In this document: positions 46,978-58,105 of the stretch, piece by piece
Layout: each line of letters begins with the position of its first letter
How positions within the stretch are numbered: position 1 is the stretch's first letter
NCBI RefSeq assembly: GCF_025165815.1
Contig: NZ_JAFFZE010000009.1
Span: 124,001 to 188,000, forward strand
Length of the DNA stretch: 64,000 nucleotides
Direction: 5' to 3'
Source: Actinophytocola gossypii
Lineage (GTDB): Bacteria > Actinomycetota > Actinomycetes > Mycobacteriales > Pseudonocardiaceae
Notes under the pieces: model-generated
The model's database searches: none
What the model was told of the DNA's origin: nothing
The model's input: the letters and a program-made list of their open reading frames with translations, nothing else
Translations under genes and position numbers: made by a program

Positions 46978-48957
46978 ATGAGCGGCGCGCGCAAGGGGGA
47001 ACCCACTCCGGCGGCCTCGGCGCCGGTCGCGCGGGTGGTCGTCGACGTGCCGCTCGCGCACCTGGACCGGCCGTTCGACTACCTCGTGCCGTCCACTCTG
47101 GACGACGACGCCGTGCCCGGCTGCCGGGTCCGGGTGCGGTTCGCCGGCAAGCAGGTCGACGGGTTCCTGCTGTCCCGGACCGACTCAACGGACTTCGGCG
47201 GCCGGCTCGGCTACCTCACCAAGGTCGTGTCGCCGGAACCCGTGCTGGCACCCGAGATCGCGACCCTCGCGCGCACGGTCGCCGACCGCTACGCCGGCTC
47301 GATGATCGACGTGCTGCGCCTGGCGATCCCGCCCCGGCACGCCAGGGTCGAGGCCGAGGCCCCGCCCGAACCGGCCCCGCCACCGCCGGCGCCGGCCGCC
47401 GACGGCTGGCGCCGCTACCCGCGCGGCCCCGCGTTCCTCGACGCCGTGCGCGCCGGCCGGCAGGCGCACGCCGTCTGGCAGGCGTTGCCCGGAGAGAACT
47501 GGCCCGCCCGGCTCGCCGAGCTGGCCGCCACGGCCGCCGCGGGTGACCGGGGCGCGGTGCTGGTCGTGCCCGACTACCGCGACGTCGCCCGCCTGCACGC
47601 CGCCTGTGTGGCCGTCGCCGGTGAGGACGCCGTCGTCGCGCTGTCCGCCGACGCCGGCCCGGCCAAGCGGTATCGGCGGTGGCTGTCGGTGCTGCGCGGC
47701 CGGGCGCGGATCGTCGTCGGCACCAGGGCGAGCGTGTTCGCGCCGGTGCACCGGCCCGGCGTGTTCGTGGTCTGGGACGACGGCGACGACCTGCACGCCG
47801 ACCCGCACGCGCCGTACCCCCACGTGCGGGACGTGCTGATCCAACGCGCGCACGCGGCCGGCGCGTCGGTCGTGGTCGCCGGGTTCGCCCGCACCGCGGA
47901 GGCCCAGCTGCTGGTGGACTCGGGCTGGGCGCCGGAGATCGTGGCTGCCCGGGACGAGCTGCGGGCGGCCGCGCCGAGGGTGGTGGCGCTGGGGGAGACC
48001 GACGTCCAGCTGGCCCGCGACCCGGCGGCCCGCGCGGCCAGGATCCCGTCGGTGGCGTTCGACGCGGCCCGCGCCGCGATCAGGGACGGCCGCCCGGTGC
48101 TGGTGCAGGTCCCGCGCGGCGGGTACGTGCCCGCGCTGGCCTGCCAGCAGTGCCGCGGCCCGGCCCGCTGCCGCCGCTGCGCCGGCCCGCTCGGGCTGCC
48201 GGCCGGGGGCCAGGCCGGGGCGCCGACCTGCCGGTGGTGCGGCGTGCCGGACACCGCGTTCCGCTGCGGTACCTGCGGGTCCCGGCGGCTGCGCGCGATC
48301 GTGGTCGGCGCGAAGCGGACCGCCGAGGAACTGGGCCGCGCGTTCGCCGACGTGCCGGTGCTGGGCTCCGGCGCGCGCGAGGTGCTCGCCGAGGTGGCGG
48401 CCCGCCCCGCGCTCGTGGTCGCCACTCCCGGTGCGGAGCCGGTGGCCGAGGGCGGCTACGGGGCAGCGCTCCTGCTCGACGGCTGGGCCCTGCTCGGCCG
48501 CGCCGACCTGCGCGCGTCCGAGGAGGCGTTGCGGCGGTGGATGCTGGCCGCCGCCCTGGTTCGCTCGCACCGGGACGGCGGCCGGGTGGTGGTGCTCGCG
48601 GAGTCGGTGCTGGCGCCCGTGCAGGCCCTGGTCCGCTGGAATCCGGTGTGGCACGCGCGGCAGGAACTGGCCGCGCGCACCGAGCTGGGTTTCCCGCCCT
48701 CGGTGCGGATGGCGTCGGTGGACGGTGAGGCGAAGGCCCTGGCCACGTTCCTGGACGAGTTGGAGCTTCCGCCGACCGGCGAGATCCTCGGCCCGGTGCC
48801 GCTCGGCCCGGACGAGCGGGAACGCGCCCTGGTCCGCACCACCCGCGCCGAGGGCCGCGCGCTGGCCGCGGCCCTGGCGACCGCCCAGCACGTGCGCACC
48901 GCCCGCAAGGAGCCGGATCCGATCCGCGTCCGGCTCGACCCGCTGGAGCTGATCTAG
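46978..48957 (+). CDS. priA: Primosomal protein N' (PriA), helicase motifs degenerate
   Basis: This 659-residue protein keeps the PriA N-terminal DNA-binding domain (VVVDVPLAHLDRPFDYLVPSTLDDDAVPGCRVRVRFAG) and the zinc cysteines (CQQCRGPARCRRCAG, CRWCG, CGTCG). The Walker A (GxTGSGKT in other bacteria) is absent; the region reads WQALPGENWPARL, and the DEAH box is WDDGDD. The ATG at 46978 is seven bases after CGATCT. Loss of the ATPase motifs is a known trait of actinobacterial PriA, which probably acts only as a loading platform in replication restart. Confidence 0.93.
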   Translation: MSGARKGEPTPAASAPVARVVVDVPLAHLDRPFDYLVPSTLDDDAVPGCRVRVRFAGKQVDGFLLSRTDSTDFGGRLGYLTKVVSPEPVLAPEIATLARTVADRYAGSMIDVLRLAIPPRHARVEAEAPPEPAPPPPAPAADGWRRYPRGPAFLDAVRAGRQAHAVWQALPGENWPARLAELAATAAAGDRGAVLVVPDYRDVARLHAACVAVAGEDAVVALSADAGPAKRYRRWLSVLRGRARIVVGTRASVFAPVHRPGVFVVWDDGDDLHADPHAPYPHVRDVLIQRAHAAGASVVVAGFARTAEAQLLVDSGWAPEIVAARDELRAAAPRVVALGETDVQLARDPAARAARIPSVAFDAARAAIRDGRPVLVQVPRGGYVPALACQQCRGPARCRRCAGPLGLPAGGQAGAPTCRWCGVPDTAFRCGTCGSRRLRAIVVGAKRTAEELGRAFADVPVLGSGAREVLAEVAARPALVVATPGAEPVAEGGYGAALLLDGWALLGRADLRASEEALRRWMLAAALVRSHRDGGRVVVLAESVLAPVQALVRWNPVWHARQELAARTELGFPPSVRMASVDGEAKALATFLDELELPPTGEILGPVPLGPDERERALVRTTRAEGRALAAALATAQHVRTARKEPDPIRVRLDPLELI

Positions 48958-49193
48958 GAGTAGACCAGCGTGGCGGTGGAACCCCCGCCGCCACCGCCGC
49001 CGGGCTTGGTGACCACGACGGTCGGGGAGACGATCGCGAAGTGGCCGTCGTGCCAGTCGAGGCTGCCGCCGAGGGAGGTGTTCTCGAGCACCCGCCGGGG
49101 ACCTGGCGCACCGGGCGGTCCGTACGGCGGCTGGGCGGGCGGGTACCCGGGCGGCTGGTATCCGGGACCTTGCTGACGGGGGTAACCAGACAT
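48954..49193 (-). CDS. Small proline/glycine-rich protein
   Basis: This 79-residue protein has a Pro/Gly/Tyr-rich N-terminus (about residues 4-33: [21 protein letters not shown]...) and a C-terminal part ([39 protein letters not shown]) with a run of seven glycines. No family was recognised and no signal peptide is seen. Its stop overlaps the convergent priA stop by four bases. Coding is supported by codon bias and by the lack of stops, but modestly. Confidence 0.55.
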   Translation of the reverse strand: MSGYPRQQGPGYQPPGYPPAQPPYGPPGAPGPRRVLENTSLGGSLDWHDGHFAIVSPTVVVTKPGGGGGGGSTATLVYS

Positions 49194-49348
49194 CTCACGT
49201 TCACTTTCCTGGGACGGCGCCGGTCAACGTAGTTCCGTTCCCGGCGCCGAAATGTCCGGTGAACGCCCGACAACCCGCTGGCCTCGGTCGCTCCAGCGGC
49301 ACTGCCTAGACTGGACAGGCAAGGCTCGTTTCGTTCGTTGGGAGAACA

Positions 49349-49897
49349 GTGACCGTCCAGCCCATCCGGCTCTTCGGGGACCCCGTGCTGCGCACCCCCG
49401 CGGTCGAGGTCGTCGACTTCGACAAGGAGCTGCACAACCTGGTCCGGGACCTCTGGGACACGATGGAGTCCCAGGGCGGCGCCGGGCTGGCCGCGCCGCA
49501 GCTCGGGGTGGGGCTGCGCGTGTTCACCTACCACTGCGACGGCGCCGAGGGTCACCTGGTCAACCCCACCTGGGTCGCCACCGACGACGAGACGCAGCTC
49601 GGCGAGGAGGGCTGCCTGTCCATCCCCGGCCTGTACTGGGACTGCGTACGCGCCAGGAACGTCGTCGCCCGCGGCTGGAACATGCACGGCGAGCCGGTCC
49701 AGGTCGAGGGCACCGACCTGCTCGCCCGCTGCCTGCAGCACGAGACCGACCACCTCGACGGCGTGCTGTTCCTGGACAAGCTCGACGCCGCCACGCGCAA
49801 GGCCGCGATGAAGGAGATCCGCCAGGCCGACTGGTTCGAGGGCGCGGTGCCGACGATCAAGCAGAGCCCGCATCCGTTGTTCGGCGGTGCCGTCTGA
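49349..49897 (+). CDS. def: Peptide deformylase
   Basis: This 182-residue iron enzyme removes the N-formyl group from new proteins. All three motifs are present: [11 protein letters not shown] (GxGxAAxQ), EEGCLSIPG (EGCLS) and QHETDHLDG (HExxH). A TAGACT at 49307-49312 may be its -10, and GGGAGA precedes the GTG. fmt, which adds the formyl group, starts two bases after its stop. Confidence 0.96.
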   Translation: MTVQPIRLFGDPVLRTPAVEVVDFDKELHNLVRDLWDTMESQGGAGLAAPQLGVGLRVFTYHCDGAEGHLVNPTWVATDDETQLGEEGCLSIPGLYWDCVRARNVVARGWNMHGEPVQVEGTDLLARCLQHETDHLDGVLFLDKLDAATRKAAMKEIRQADWFEGAVPTIKQSPHPLFGGAV

Positions 49898-49899
49898 CG

Positions 49900-50826
49900 A
49901 TGCGGTTGGTCTTCGCCGGTACCCCCGAGGTCGCGCTGCCGTCGCTGCGGGCCCTGCTCGACAGCGGCCGCCACGACGTGGTCGCCGTGGTCACCCGTCC
50001 GGACGCCCCGGCCGGCCGCGGCCGGCGCCTGGTGCGCTCCCCGGTCGGTGCGCTCGCCGACGAGCGCGGCATCGAGGTGCTCACCCCGGCCAAGGCGTCC
50101 GACCCCGCGTTCCTCGGCCGGCTGCGGGAGCTCGCGCCGGACTGCTGCCCGGTGGTCGCCTACGGCGCGCTGCTGCCCCAGGCCGCACTCGACATCCCCG
50201 AGCACGGCTGGGTGAACTTGCACTTCTCGATCCTGCCCGCGTGGCGCGGCGCCGCCCCGGTGCAGGCCGCCGTCCGGCACGGCGACGAGATCACCGGCGC
50301 CACCACGTTCCGGATCGTCAAGGCGATGGACGCCGGCCCGGTGTACGGCGTGCTCACCGAGCCGGTCCGGGATACCGACACCGCGGGCGACCTGCTGACC
50401 CGGCTGGCCGACGCCGGTGCCGGACTGCTGGCCTCGACCGTCGACGGGATCGAGGACGGCTCGCTGACCGCGGTCGAGCAGCCGGCCGACGGGGTCAGCT
50501 ACGCGGCCAAGGTGACCGCCGAGGACGCCCGGCTCGACTTCACCGCGCCGGCGCTCGCGGTCGACCGGCTGGCCCGCGCGGTCACCCCGGAACCCGGCGC
50601 GTGGGCGGAGTTCCGCGGCGAGCGGATCAAGCTGGGCCCGGTGCGCCGCACCGACGCCGAGCGGCTGAAGCCGGGCGAGCTGCTGGTGGAGCGCAAACGG
50701 GTGCTCGCCGGCACGGCCACCGACCCGGTCGCGCTGGGCGAGGTGCAGGCCCCGGGCAAGAAGCGGATGGCGGCGACCGACTGGGCGCGCGGCGCCCGGG
50801 TCGAGCCAGGGGAGCGGCTGACGTGA
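49900..50826 (+). CDS. fmt: Methionyl-tRNA formyltransferase
   Basis: This 308-residue enzyme formylates initiator Met-tRNA. The formyltransferase domain has [43 protein letters not shown] with the catalytic Asn/His, and the SLLP-type loop region. A C-terminal OB-like domain (RIKLGPVRR...) follows. The stop overlaps rsmB by four bases. Confidence 0.96.
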   Translation: MRLVFAGTPEVALPSLRALLDSGRHDVVAVVTRPDAPAGRGRRLVRSPVGALADERGIEVLTPAKASDPAFLGRLRELAPDCCPVVAYGALLPQAALDIPEHGWVNLHFSILPAWRGAAPVQAAVRHGDEITGATTFRIVKAMDAGPVYGVLTEPVRDTDTAGDLLTRLADAGAGLLASTVDGIEDGSLTAVEQPADGVSYAAKVTAEDARLDFTAPALAVDRLARAVTPEPGAWAEFRGERIKLGPVRRTDAERLKPGELLVERKRVLAGTATDPVALGEVQAPGKKRMAATDWARGARVEPGERLT

Positions 50827-52262
50827 CACAGCAAGGACGGCGCCAGGAGCGGTTCTCCCGCCCGAGAAGCCCGCACCCGCCGAGGCGGCGGAACGGCCCG
50901 AGCCGGCCGCCGGTGGAGGACCCGGCCCGGCAGGCGGCGCTGGACACGCTGCGCGAGGTCCGCGCGCGCGACGCCTACGCCAACCTGCTGCTGCCGCAGT
51001 TGTTACGGGAGCGGCGGATCACCGGCCGGGACGCCGCGCTCGCCACCGAGCTGACCTACGGCGCCTGCCGCAGCATCGGCCTGCTCGACCAGATCCTCGA
51101 CGCCTGCCTGGACCGGCCGCTGGCCAAGGTCGAGCCGACGCTGCTCGACGTGCTCCGGCTCGGCACCTACCAGTTGCTCCGCACCCGCATCCCCGCGCAC
51201 GCCGCGGTCGCCTCCACCGTCGACCTGGTCCGCGGCGAGCAGGGCTCCCGACAGTCCGGGTTCGTCAACGCCGTGCTGCGCAAGGTGTCCGAGCTGGACG
51301 AGGACGCCTGGCTGGACCGGCTCGCCCCCGACCCGGACAAGGACCCGATCGGCAACGTCGCCCTGCGGTCCGCGCACCCGCGCTGGGTGGCCCGCGCGTT
51401 CGCCGACACCCTCGGCACCACCGGCGACGAGCTGAAAACCGCCCTCGACGCGGACAACGAACGCCCCGCCGTGCACCTGGTCGCCCGGCCGGGCGAGATC
51501 ACCGCCGAGGAGCTGGCGGCGATGACCGGCGGCGAGGTCGCCCCCTATTCGCCCTACGGCGTGCGGCTGGAGGCGGGCGCGGGCGATCCGGCCGGCCTGG
51601 ATCCGGTGCGCGAGCGGCTGGCCTCCGTGCAGGACGAGGGCAGCCAGCTGTGCGCGATCGCGCTCACCCGCCCCGGTGTGGAGGGCGGCGACGAGCGCTG
51701 GCTCGACCTGTGCGCCGGTCCTGGCGGCAAGTCGGCGCTGCTCGCGGCCGTGCTCGGCATCTCCGGCGGCCGGCTGGACGCGGTGGAGAAGGCCCCGCAC
51801 CGGGCGCGGCTGGTGGAGCGCTCGACCGAGGGCCTGCCGGTGACCGTGCACGTCGGCGACGGCCGCCAGCCCGCTGCGCTCGGCATGGGGACCGGAACGT
51901 TCGACCGGATCCTGGTCGACGCGCCCTGCACGGGTCTCGGCTCGCTGCGCCGCCGCCCGGAGGCGCGCTGGCGCCGCCAGCCCTCCGACGTCGGGGAGCT
52001 GACGAAGCTCCAGCGCGAGCTCCTGCTCACCGCGCTCGACCTGGTGCGGCCCGGCGGCGTGGTCGGTTACGTGGTCTGCTCGCCGCACCTGTCCGAGACC
52101 ATCGGCGTGGTCGCCGACGTGGTCCGCCGCACCGGCGTCACCCCGCTCGACGCCCGCGAGTCGTTCCCCGAGATGCCCGACCTCGGTGCCGGCCCGTACG
52201 TGCAGCTGTGGCCGCACCGGCACGGCACCGACGCGATGTTCTGCGCCCTGCTCCGCCGGTGA
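50823..52262 (+). CDS. rsmB: 16S rRNA m5C967 methyltransferase (RsmB/Sun/Fmu)
   Basis: This 479-residue protein has a basic N-terminal tail, then a NusB-like RNA-binding domain ([26 protein letters not shown]...[13 protein letters not shown]). The methyltransferase domain shows [15 protein letters not shown], the first active-site cysteine in [20 protein letters not shown], and the second in [15 protein letters not shown]. It overlaps fmt and the asparaginase gene by four bases. Confidence 0.94.
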   Translation: MTQQGRRQERFSRPRSPHPPRRRNGPSRPPVEDPARQAALDTLREVRARDAYANLLLPQLLRERRITGRDAALATELTYGACRSIGLLDQILDACLDRPLAKVEPTLLDVLRLGTYQLLRTRIPAHAAVASTVDLVRGEQGSRQSGFVNAVLRKVSELDEDAWLDRLAPDPDKDPIGNVALRSAHPRWVARAFADTLGTTGDELKTALDADNERPAVHLVARPGEITAEELAAMTGGEVAPYSPYGVRLEAGAGDPAGLDPVRERLASVQDEGSQLCAIALTRPGVEGGDERWLDLCAGPGGKSALLAAVLGISGGRLDAVEKAPHRARLVERSTEGLPVTVHVGDGRQPAALGMGTGTFDRILVDAPCTGLGSLRRRPEARWRRQPSDVGELTKLQRELLLTALDLVRPGGVVGYVVCSPHLSETIGVVADVVRRTGVTPLDARESFPEMPDLGAGPYVQLWPHRHGTDAMFCALLRR

Positions 52263-53239
52263 CCCACCTCGCGGTCATCGCCATGGGCGGCACGATCGCC
52301 ATGGCCCCGAGCGCGTCCGGCGGCATCGTGCCCTCCCTGGGCGCCGACGACCTGGTCGCCGCCGTGCCGGGGCTCGCCGACCTGGGCGTCCCGGTCACCG
52401 CGGACACGCTGCGGTCACTGCCCAGCCCGTCGCTCGGGTTCGACGACCTGGTGGCCCTGTCCGACCGGGTCCGCGCCGAGCTCGCCGACGGCGCGGTCGG
52501 CGTCGTCGTCACCCACGGCACCGACACCATCGAGGAGACCGCGTTCTTCCTCGACCTCACCGTCGAGTCGGACGCCCCGGTCGTGGTCACCGGCGCCATG
52601 CGTCACCCGAACGCCGCCGGCGCGGACGGTCCCGCCAACCTCTACGCCGCCGCCCGGGTCGCCGCCGCGCCCACCGCCCGCGGTATCGGCTCGCTGGTCG
52701 TCATGTCCGACGAGATCCACGCCGCCCGGTTCGTCCGCAAGACCCACACGGTCAGCACCGCCGCGTTCGTCTCGCCCGCGTTCGGCCCGATCGGCCTGGT
52801 CGTCGAGGGCGATCCCCGGATCCGCGGCGTCGCCCGCACCGGTCTCACCCTCGCCGCCGACCCGCGCACCGCCGACCTGCGGGTGGGCCTGGTCACGGTC
52901 GCCCTCGGCGACGACGGCGAGCTGCTCCGCCGGGCAGGCGACGCCCTGGACGGCCTGGTCGTCGCCGGACTCGGCGCCGGGCACGTGCCGGCCAGGATGG
53001 TGCCGGTGGTCGCCGACCTGGCGGCCAGGATCCCGGTCGTGCTGTCCTCCCGCACCGGTGCCGGCTCGGTGCTGCGGCAGACCTACGGCTACCCCGGATC
53101 CGAGCGTGACCTGCTGGAACGCGGCCTCGTCCAGTCCGGGTTCCTCGACCCGGCCAAGGCCAGGATCCTGCTCCAGCTCCTGCTCGCCAACCATGCCGGT
53201 CGCGAGGACATCGCCGCCGCGTTCGATCGGTATCGGTAA
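52259..53239 (+). CDS. Type I/II-like L-asparaginase
   Basis: This 326-residue protein belongs to the asparaginase/glutaminase family. The first catalytic threonine is in AVIAMGGTIAMAP and the second in VVTHGTDTIEETAFFLDL; VTGAMRHPNAAGADGPANL and RFVRKTHTVSTAAF also match. No signal peptide is present, so it acts in the cytosol. It is co-transcribed with def-fmt-rsmB, where mycobacteria carry no such gene; the link to that operon is unclear. Confidence 0.9.
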   Translation: MTHLAVIAMGGTIAMAPSASGGIVPSLGADDLVAAVPGLADLGVPVTADTLRSLPSPSLGFDDLVALSDRVRAELADGAVGVVVTHGTDTIEETAFFLDLTVESDAPVVVTGAMRHPNAAGADGPANLYAAARVAAAPTARGIGSLVVMSDEIHAARFVRKTHTVSTAAFVSPAFGPIGLVVEGDPRIRGVARTGLTLAADPRTADLRVGLVTVALGDDGELLRRAGDALDGLVVAGLGAGHVPARMVPVVADLAARIPVVLSSRTGAGSVLRQTYGYPGSERDLLERGLVQSGFLDPAKARILLQLLLANHAGREDIAAAFDRYR

Positions 53240-53287
53240 CCGGTCGAAGTCAGCACGGCGCGAAACACGTGCTCGAGCGTGAGCCAA

Positions 53288-53299
53288 TATGCTCGGGTC
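53288..53299 (+). promoter_or_regulatory. Leaderless -10 promoter of rpe
   Basis: TATGCT (53288-53293) lies seven bases before the GTG at 53300. This start is preferred over a GTG at 53279, upstream of the -10, and an ATG at 53336-less internal alternatives that would trim the conserved APSILSADF region too closely. Confidence 0.6.
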
Positions 53300-53962
53300 G
53301 TGCCAGCACAACCCATGATCGCGCCCAGCATCCTCTCCGCCGACTTCGCCCGGTTGGCGGACGAGGTCGATGCCGTGCGCGGTGCGGACTGGCTGCACGT
53401 GGACGTGATGGACGCCCACTTCGTGCCCAACCTCACCATCGGCCTCCCCGTGGTCAAGGCGCTGCTGGCCAGCACGGACATCCCGGTCGACTGCCACCTG
53501 ATGATCGACGACCCGGACCGCTGGGCGATCGACTACGCCGAGGCGGGCGCGCACAACGTCACGGTGCACGTGGAGGCCGCCGACGACCCGGTCAAGCTCG
53601 CCGCGAACCTGCGCGCGGCCGGCGCCAAGGCGGGCCTGTCGATCAAGCCGGACACCCCGCTCGAGCCCTACCTGGAATTGCTGACCCACTACGACACGTT
53701 GCTGGTGATGTCGGTCGAACCCGGGTTCGGCGGCCAGGAGTTCATGCCCGGCGTGCTGGACAAGGTCCGGGCCGCTCGGCGGCTGGTCGACAGCGGTGAG
53801 CTGCGGGTGCTGATCGAGATCGACGGCGGCATCAACGCCGACACGATCGAGCAGGCAGCCGAGGCGGGCGTCGACTGCTTCGTCGCCGGCTCGGCGGTCT
53901 ACGGTGCCGACGACCCGGCCGAGGCGATCGCCCGGCTGCGGAACAAGGCGGAGGCGAGCTAG
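53300..53962 (+). CDS. rpe: Ribulose-phosphate 3-epimerase
   Basis: This 220-residue TIM barrel interconverts ribulose 5-phosphate and xylulose 5-phosphate. Motifs are [60 protein letters not shown] and [12 protein letters not shown], with metal and catalytic residues conserved. It supplies pentose phosphate and stands directly before the riboflavin genes, which use ribulose 5-phosphate. Confidence 0.96.
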   Translation: MPAQPMIAPSILSADFARLADEVDAVRGADWLHVDVMDAHFVPNLTIGLPVVKALLASTDIPVDCHLMIDDPDRWAIDYAEAGAHNVTVHVEAADDPVKLAANLRAAGAKAGLSIKPDTPLEPYLELLTHYDTLLVMSVEPGFGGQEFMPGVLDKVRAARRLVDSGELRVLIEIDGGINADTIEQAAEAGVDCFVAGSAVYGADDPAEAIARLRNKAEAS

Positions 53963-54595
53963 GTGTTCACCGGGATCGTGGAGGAGCGCGGCACCGTCGT
54001 CGCGGTCGAGGACCTGCCGGACGCGGCGCGGCTCACCGTCGCCGGCCCGCTGGTCACCAGCGACGTCGCCCGCGGTGACTCGATCGCGGTCAACGGCGTC
54101 TGCCTGACCGTCGTGGAGGTCGCCGACGGCGCGTTCACCGCCGATGTGATGCGCGAGACCCTGAACCGGTCCAGCCTCGACAAGATCGCCGCCGGTGAGC
54201 AGGTGAACCTGGAACGGGCGGCCGAGGTCGGCAAGCGGTTCGGCGGGCACATCGTGCAGGGCCACGTCGACGGCACCGGCGTCATCCGCTCCCGGCAGCC
54301 GTCCGAGCACTGGGACGTCGTGCGCATCGGTCTGCCCGCCCACCTGGCCCGCTACCTGGTCGAGAAGGGCTCGATCACCGTGGACGGGGTATCCCTCACC
54401 GTGGTCGACGTGAGCGAGGAGGACTTCTCGGTCAGCCTCATCCCGGAGACGCTGCGCGCCACCACGCTCGGCGTCCGGCAGCCGGGCGACCTGGTGAACC
54501 TCGAGGTGGACGTGGTCGCCAAGTACGTCGAGAGGTTGACCGCGCCACACTTGCCCGGCGTCCGCAACGAGGCGGAGCACAATGGGCGCACCTAG
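53963..54595 (+). CDS. ribE: Riboflavin synthase alpha chain
   Basis: This 210-residue enzyme dismutates 6,7-dimethyl-8-ribityllumazine to riboflavin. It consists of two repeated lumazine-binding barrels (MFTGIVEERGTVVAVE...; HIVQGHVDGTGVIRSR...). The GTG follows the rpe stop with no gap. Called ribC in mycobacteria. In M. tuberculosis ribG lies next to rpe; here it is missing. Confidence 0.95.
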   Translation: MFTGIVEERGTVVAVEDLPDAARLTVAGPLVTSDVARGDSIAVNGVCLTVVEVADGAFTADVMRETLNRSSLDKIAAGEQVNLERAAEVGKRFGGHIVQGHVDGTGVIRSRQPSEHWDVVRIGLPAHLARYLVEKGSITVDGVSLTVVDVSEEDFSVSLIPETLRATTLGVRQPGDLVNLEVDVVAKYVERLTAPHLPGVRNEAEHNGRT

Positions 54596-54610
54596 CGAGC
54601 GGGAGACACC

Positions 54611-56857
<2,247 letters not shown>

Positions 56858-56874
56858 TCCGGTGCCACCCCGGG

Positions 56875-56887
56875 TAGCATCGACGGT
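56875..56887 (+). promoter_or_regulatory. Leaderless -10 promoter of the toxin-antitoxin pair
   Basis: TAGCAT (56875-56880) lies seven bases before the GTG of the antitoxin gene at 56888. Confidence 0.5.
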
Positions 56888-57100
56888 GTGAAGCTGAGTG
56901 TGAGCCTGCCGGCGGAGGACGTGGCCTTCGTCGACGAGTACGTCGAGCGGACCGGGGAGCCGTCGCGGTCGTCGGCCATCCAGCGGGCGATCGCGCTGCT
57001 TCGGGTGGCCGAGTTGGAGGACGAGTACGCGCGCGCGTTCGACGAGGTGGACGAGGCCGAGACCGCGGCCTGGGAACGGGCGAGCGGCGACGGCCTGTGA
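56888..57100 (+). CDS. Ribbon-helix-helix antitoxin (MazE-type)
   Basis: This 70-residue protein has an N-terminal ribbon-helix-helix (KLSVSLPAEDVAFVDEYVERTGEPSRSSAIQRAIALLR) and an acidic C-terminal tail (LEDEYARAFDEVDEAETAAWERA), expected to wrap the toxin. It should bind MazF and repress the pair's promoter. It overlaps the toxin gene by four bases. Such pairs in mycobacteria use the same RHH-type antitoxins. Confidence 0.85.
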   Translation: MKLSVSLPAEDVAFVDEYVERTGEPSRSSAIQRAIALLRVAELEDEYARAFDEVDEAETAAWERASGDGL

Positions 57101-57444
57101 GGCGCGGTGACCTCTACTGGGTCGACCTCGACCCGGTTCGCGGCTCGGAGGCCAACAAGACCCGGCCCGCGGTGATCGTGTCCAACGACGCGGCCAACCG
57201 GGCGGCGAAGCGTGCCGGTCGCGGGGTGGTGACCGTCGTGCCGGTGACCTCGAACGTCGGCCGCGTGTACCCGTTCCAGGTGGTGCTGCCGGCCGCGGAC
57301 TGCGGGCTGGCCGCGGACTCCAAGGCGCAGGCCGAGCAGGTCCGCACGATCGCCACCGACCGGGTCAGGAAACGCATCGGTGCCGTTCCACCGGAGGTGC
57401 TGGGCCGGTTGGACGGAGCGCTGCGCATCCATCTGGCCCTGTGA
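57097..57444 (+). CDS. mazF: MazF/PemK-family endoribonuclease toxin
   Basis: This 115-residue protein shows the MazF signature RRGDLYWVDLDPVRGSEANKTRPAVIVSND, with the catalytic Arg and Thr regions conserved, and QAEQVRTIATDRVRKRIG. It should cut mRNA at a short single-strand motif that cannot be predicted here. It is coupled to the antitoxin gene. The gene symbol follows the family rather than proven orthology. Confidence 0.88.
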   Translation: MRRGDLYWVDLDPVRGSEANKTRPAVIVSNDAANRAAKRAGRGVVTVVPVTSNVGRVYPFQVVLPAADCGLAADSKAQAEQVRTIATDRVRKRIGAVPPEVLGRLDGALRIHLAL

Positions 57445-57540
57445 GCCGGCTGAGAAATTCGTTCAGTATTGAACCGTTCGCGGAGCGCGCGCGTTAGGCC
57501 CCTTGTATCCGTTCGTCCGGAATGAACGAGGAGGCCCGGT

Positions 57541-57993
57541 TTGACTGCAGTCGACCCCACCACGAAACCCCGTAGCCGCCGCGACGTGCTCTGCGGCCTG
57601 ATGGTCGCACTGGTCGCCCCAGGCGCACTGGTCGCCTGTGGGAGCGACGACGCCGGCGGGAACAGCGGAGGCAACGGGGGCAGCGGAGGTAACGGGGGAA
57701 GCAGCGGCGGAGCGACGGCGCTCTCCGACATCCCCGACGGCGGCGGCCTCATCGTCGACGGCCCCGACGGCAAGGCGTTGCTCGTCCGCAACGGCAACGA
57801 GGTCAAGGCGTTCAACGCCGCGTGCACGCACCAGGGGACGATCGTCGAGGCGCCGCAGGACGGCGTGGCGGTCTGCCGCAACCACGGCAGCGAGTTCGAC
57901 ACGACCACCGGCGAAGCGACGAAGGGTCCCGCCACCGAGCCGCTGCCCGAGATCCCGGTGACCGTCGAGGGAGACCAGGTCACCTTCGCCTGA
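57541..57993 (+). CDS. Tat-type lipoprotein with Rieske [2Fe-2S] domain
   Basis: This 150-residue protein begins with a twin-arginine signal (SRRDVLCGLMVALVAPGALVAC) that ends in a lipobox cysteine, so it is folded before export and then anchored outside. A Gly/Ser/Asn linker (about residues 38-58) leads to a Rieske domain whose ligands are C-T-H and C-R-N-H (ACTHQG, CRNHGSEFD). It probably carries electrons outside the membrane; no partner is adjacent. The TTG start is supported by GAGGAGG eight bases upstream. TGAACC-N16-CGTT upstream (57470-57495) resembles an ECF sigma promoter. Confidence 0.85.
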   Translation: MTAVDPTTKPRSRRDVLCGLMVALVAPGALVACGSDDAGGNSGGNGGSGGNGGSSGGATALSDIPDGGGLIVDGPDGKALLVRNGNEVKAFNAACTHQGTIVEAPQDGVAVCRNHGSEFDTTTGEATKGPATEPLPEIPVTVEGDQVTFA

Positions 57994-58032
57994 ACGGCCA
58001 AACACGAGGGCCATTCGGGTTATAGCCCGGCC

Positions 58033-58083
58033 GGTTACCGCCTGGTTATGGTGATTCTCACCATATGTGATCAGGCGGTAACC
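58033..58083. promoter_or_regulatory. Nested inverted repeat upstream of SGNH hydrolase
   Basis: An outer pair GGTTACCGCCTG (58033-58044)/CAGGCGGTAACC (58072-58083) pairs over 12 bases and encloses a second perfect pair, ATGGTGA-TTC-TCACCAT (58048-58064). It lies 39 bases beyond the Rieske gene and ten bases before the ribosome site of the hydrolase gene. It may be a terminator, an mRNA structure or a double operator. Confidence 0.6.
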
Positions 58084-58105
58084 GCCGTGGCTCGGGGAGA
58101 TGTGG

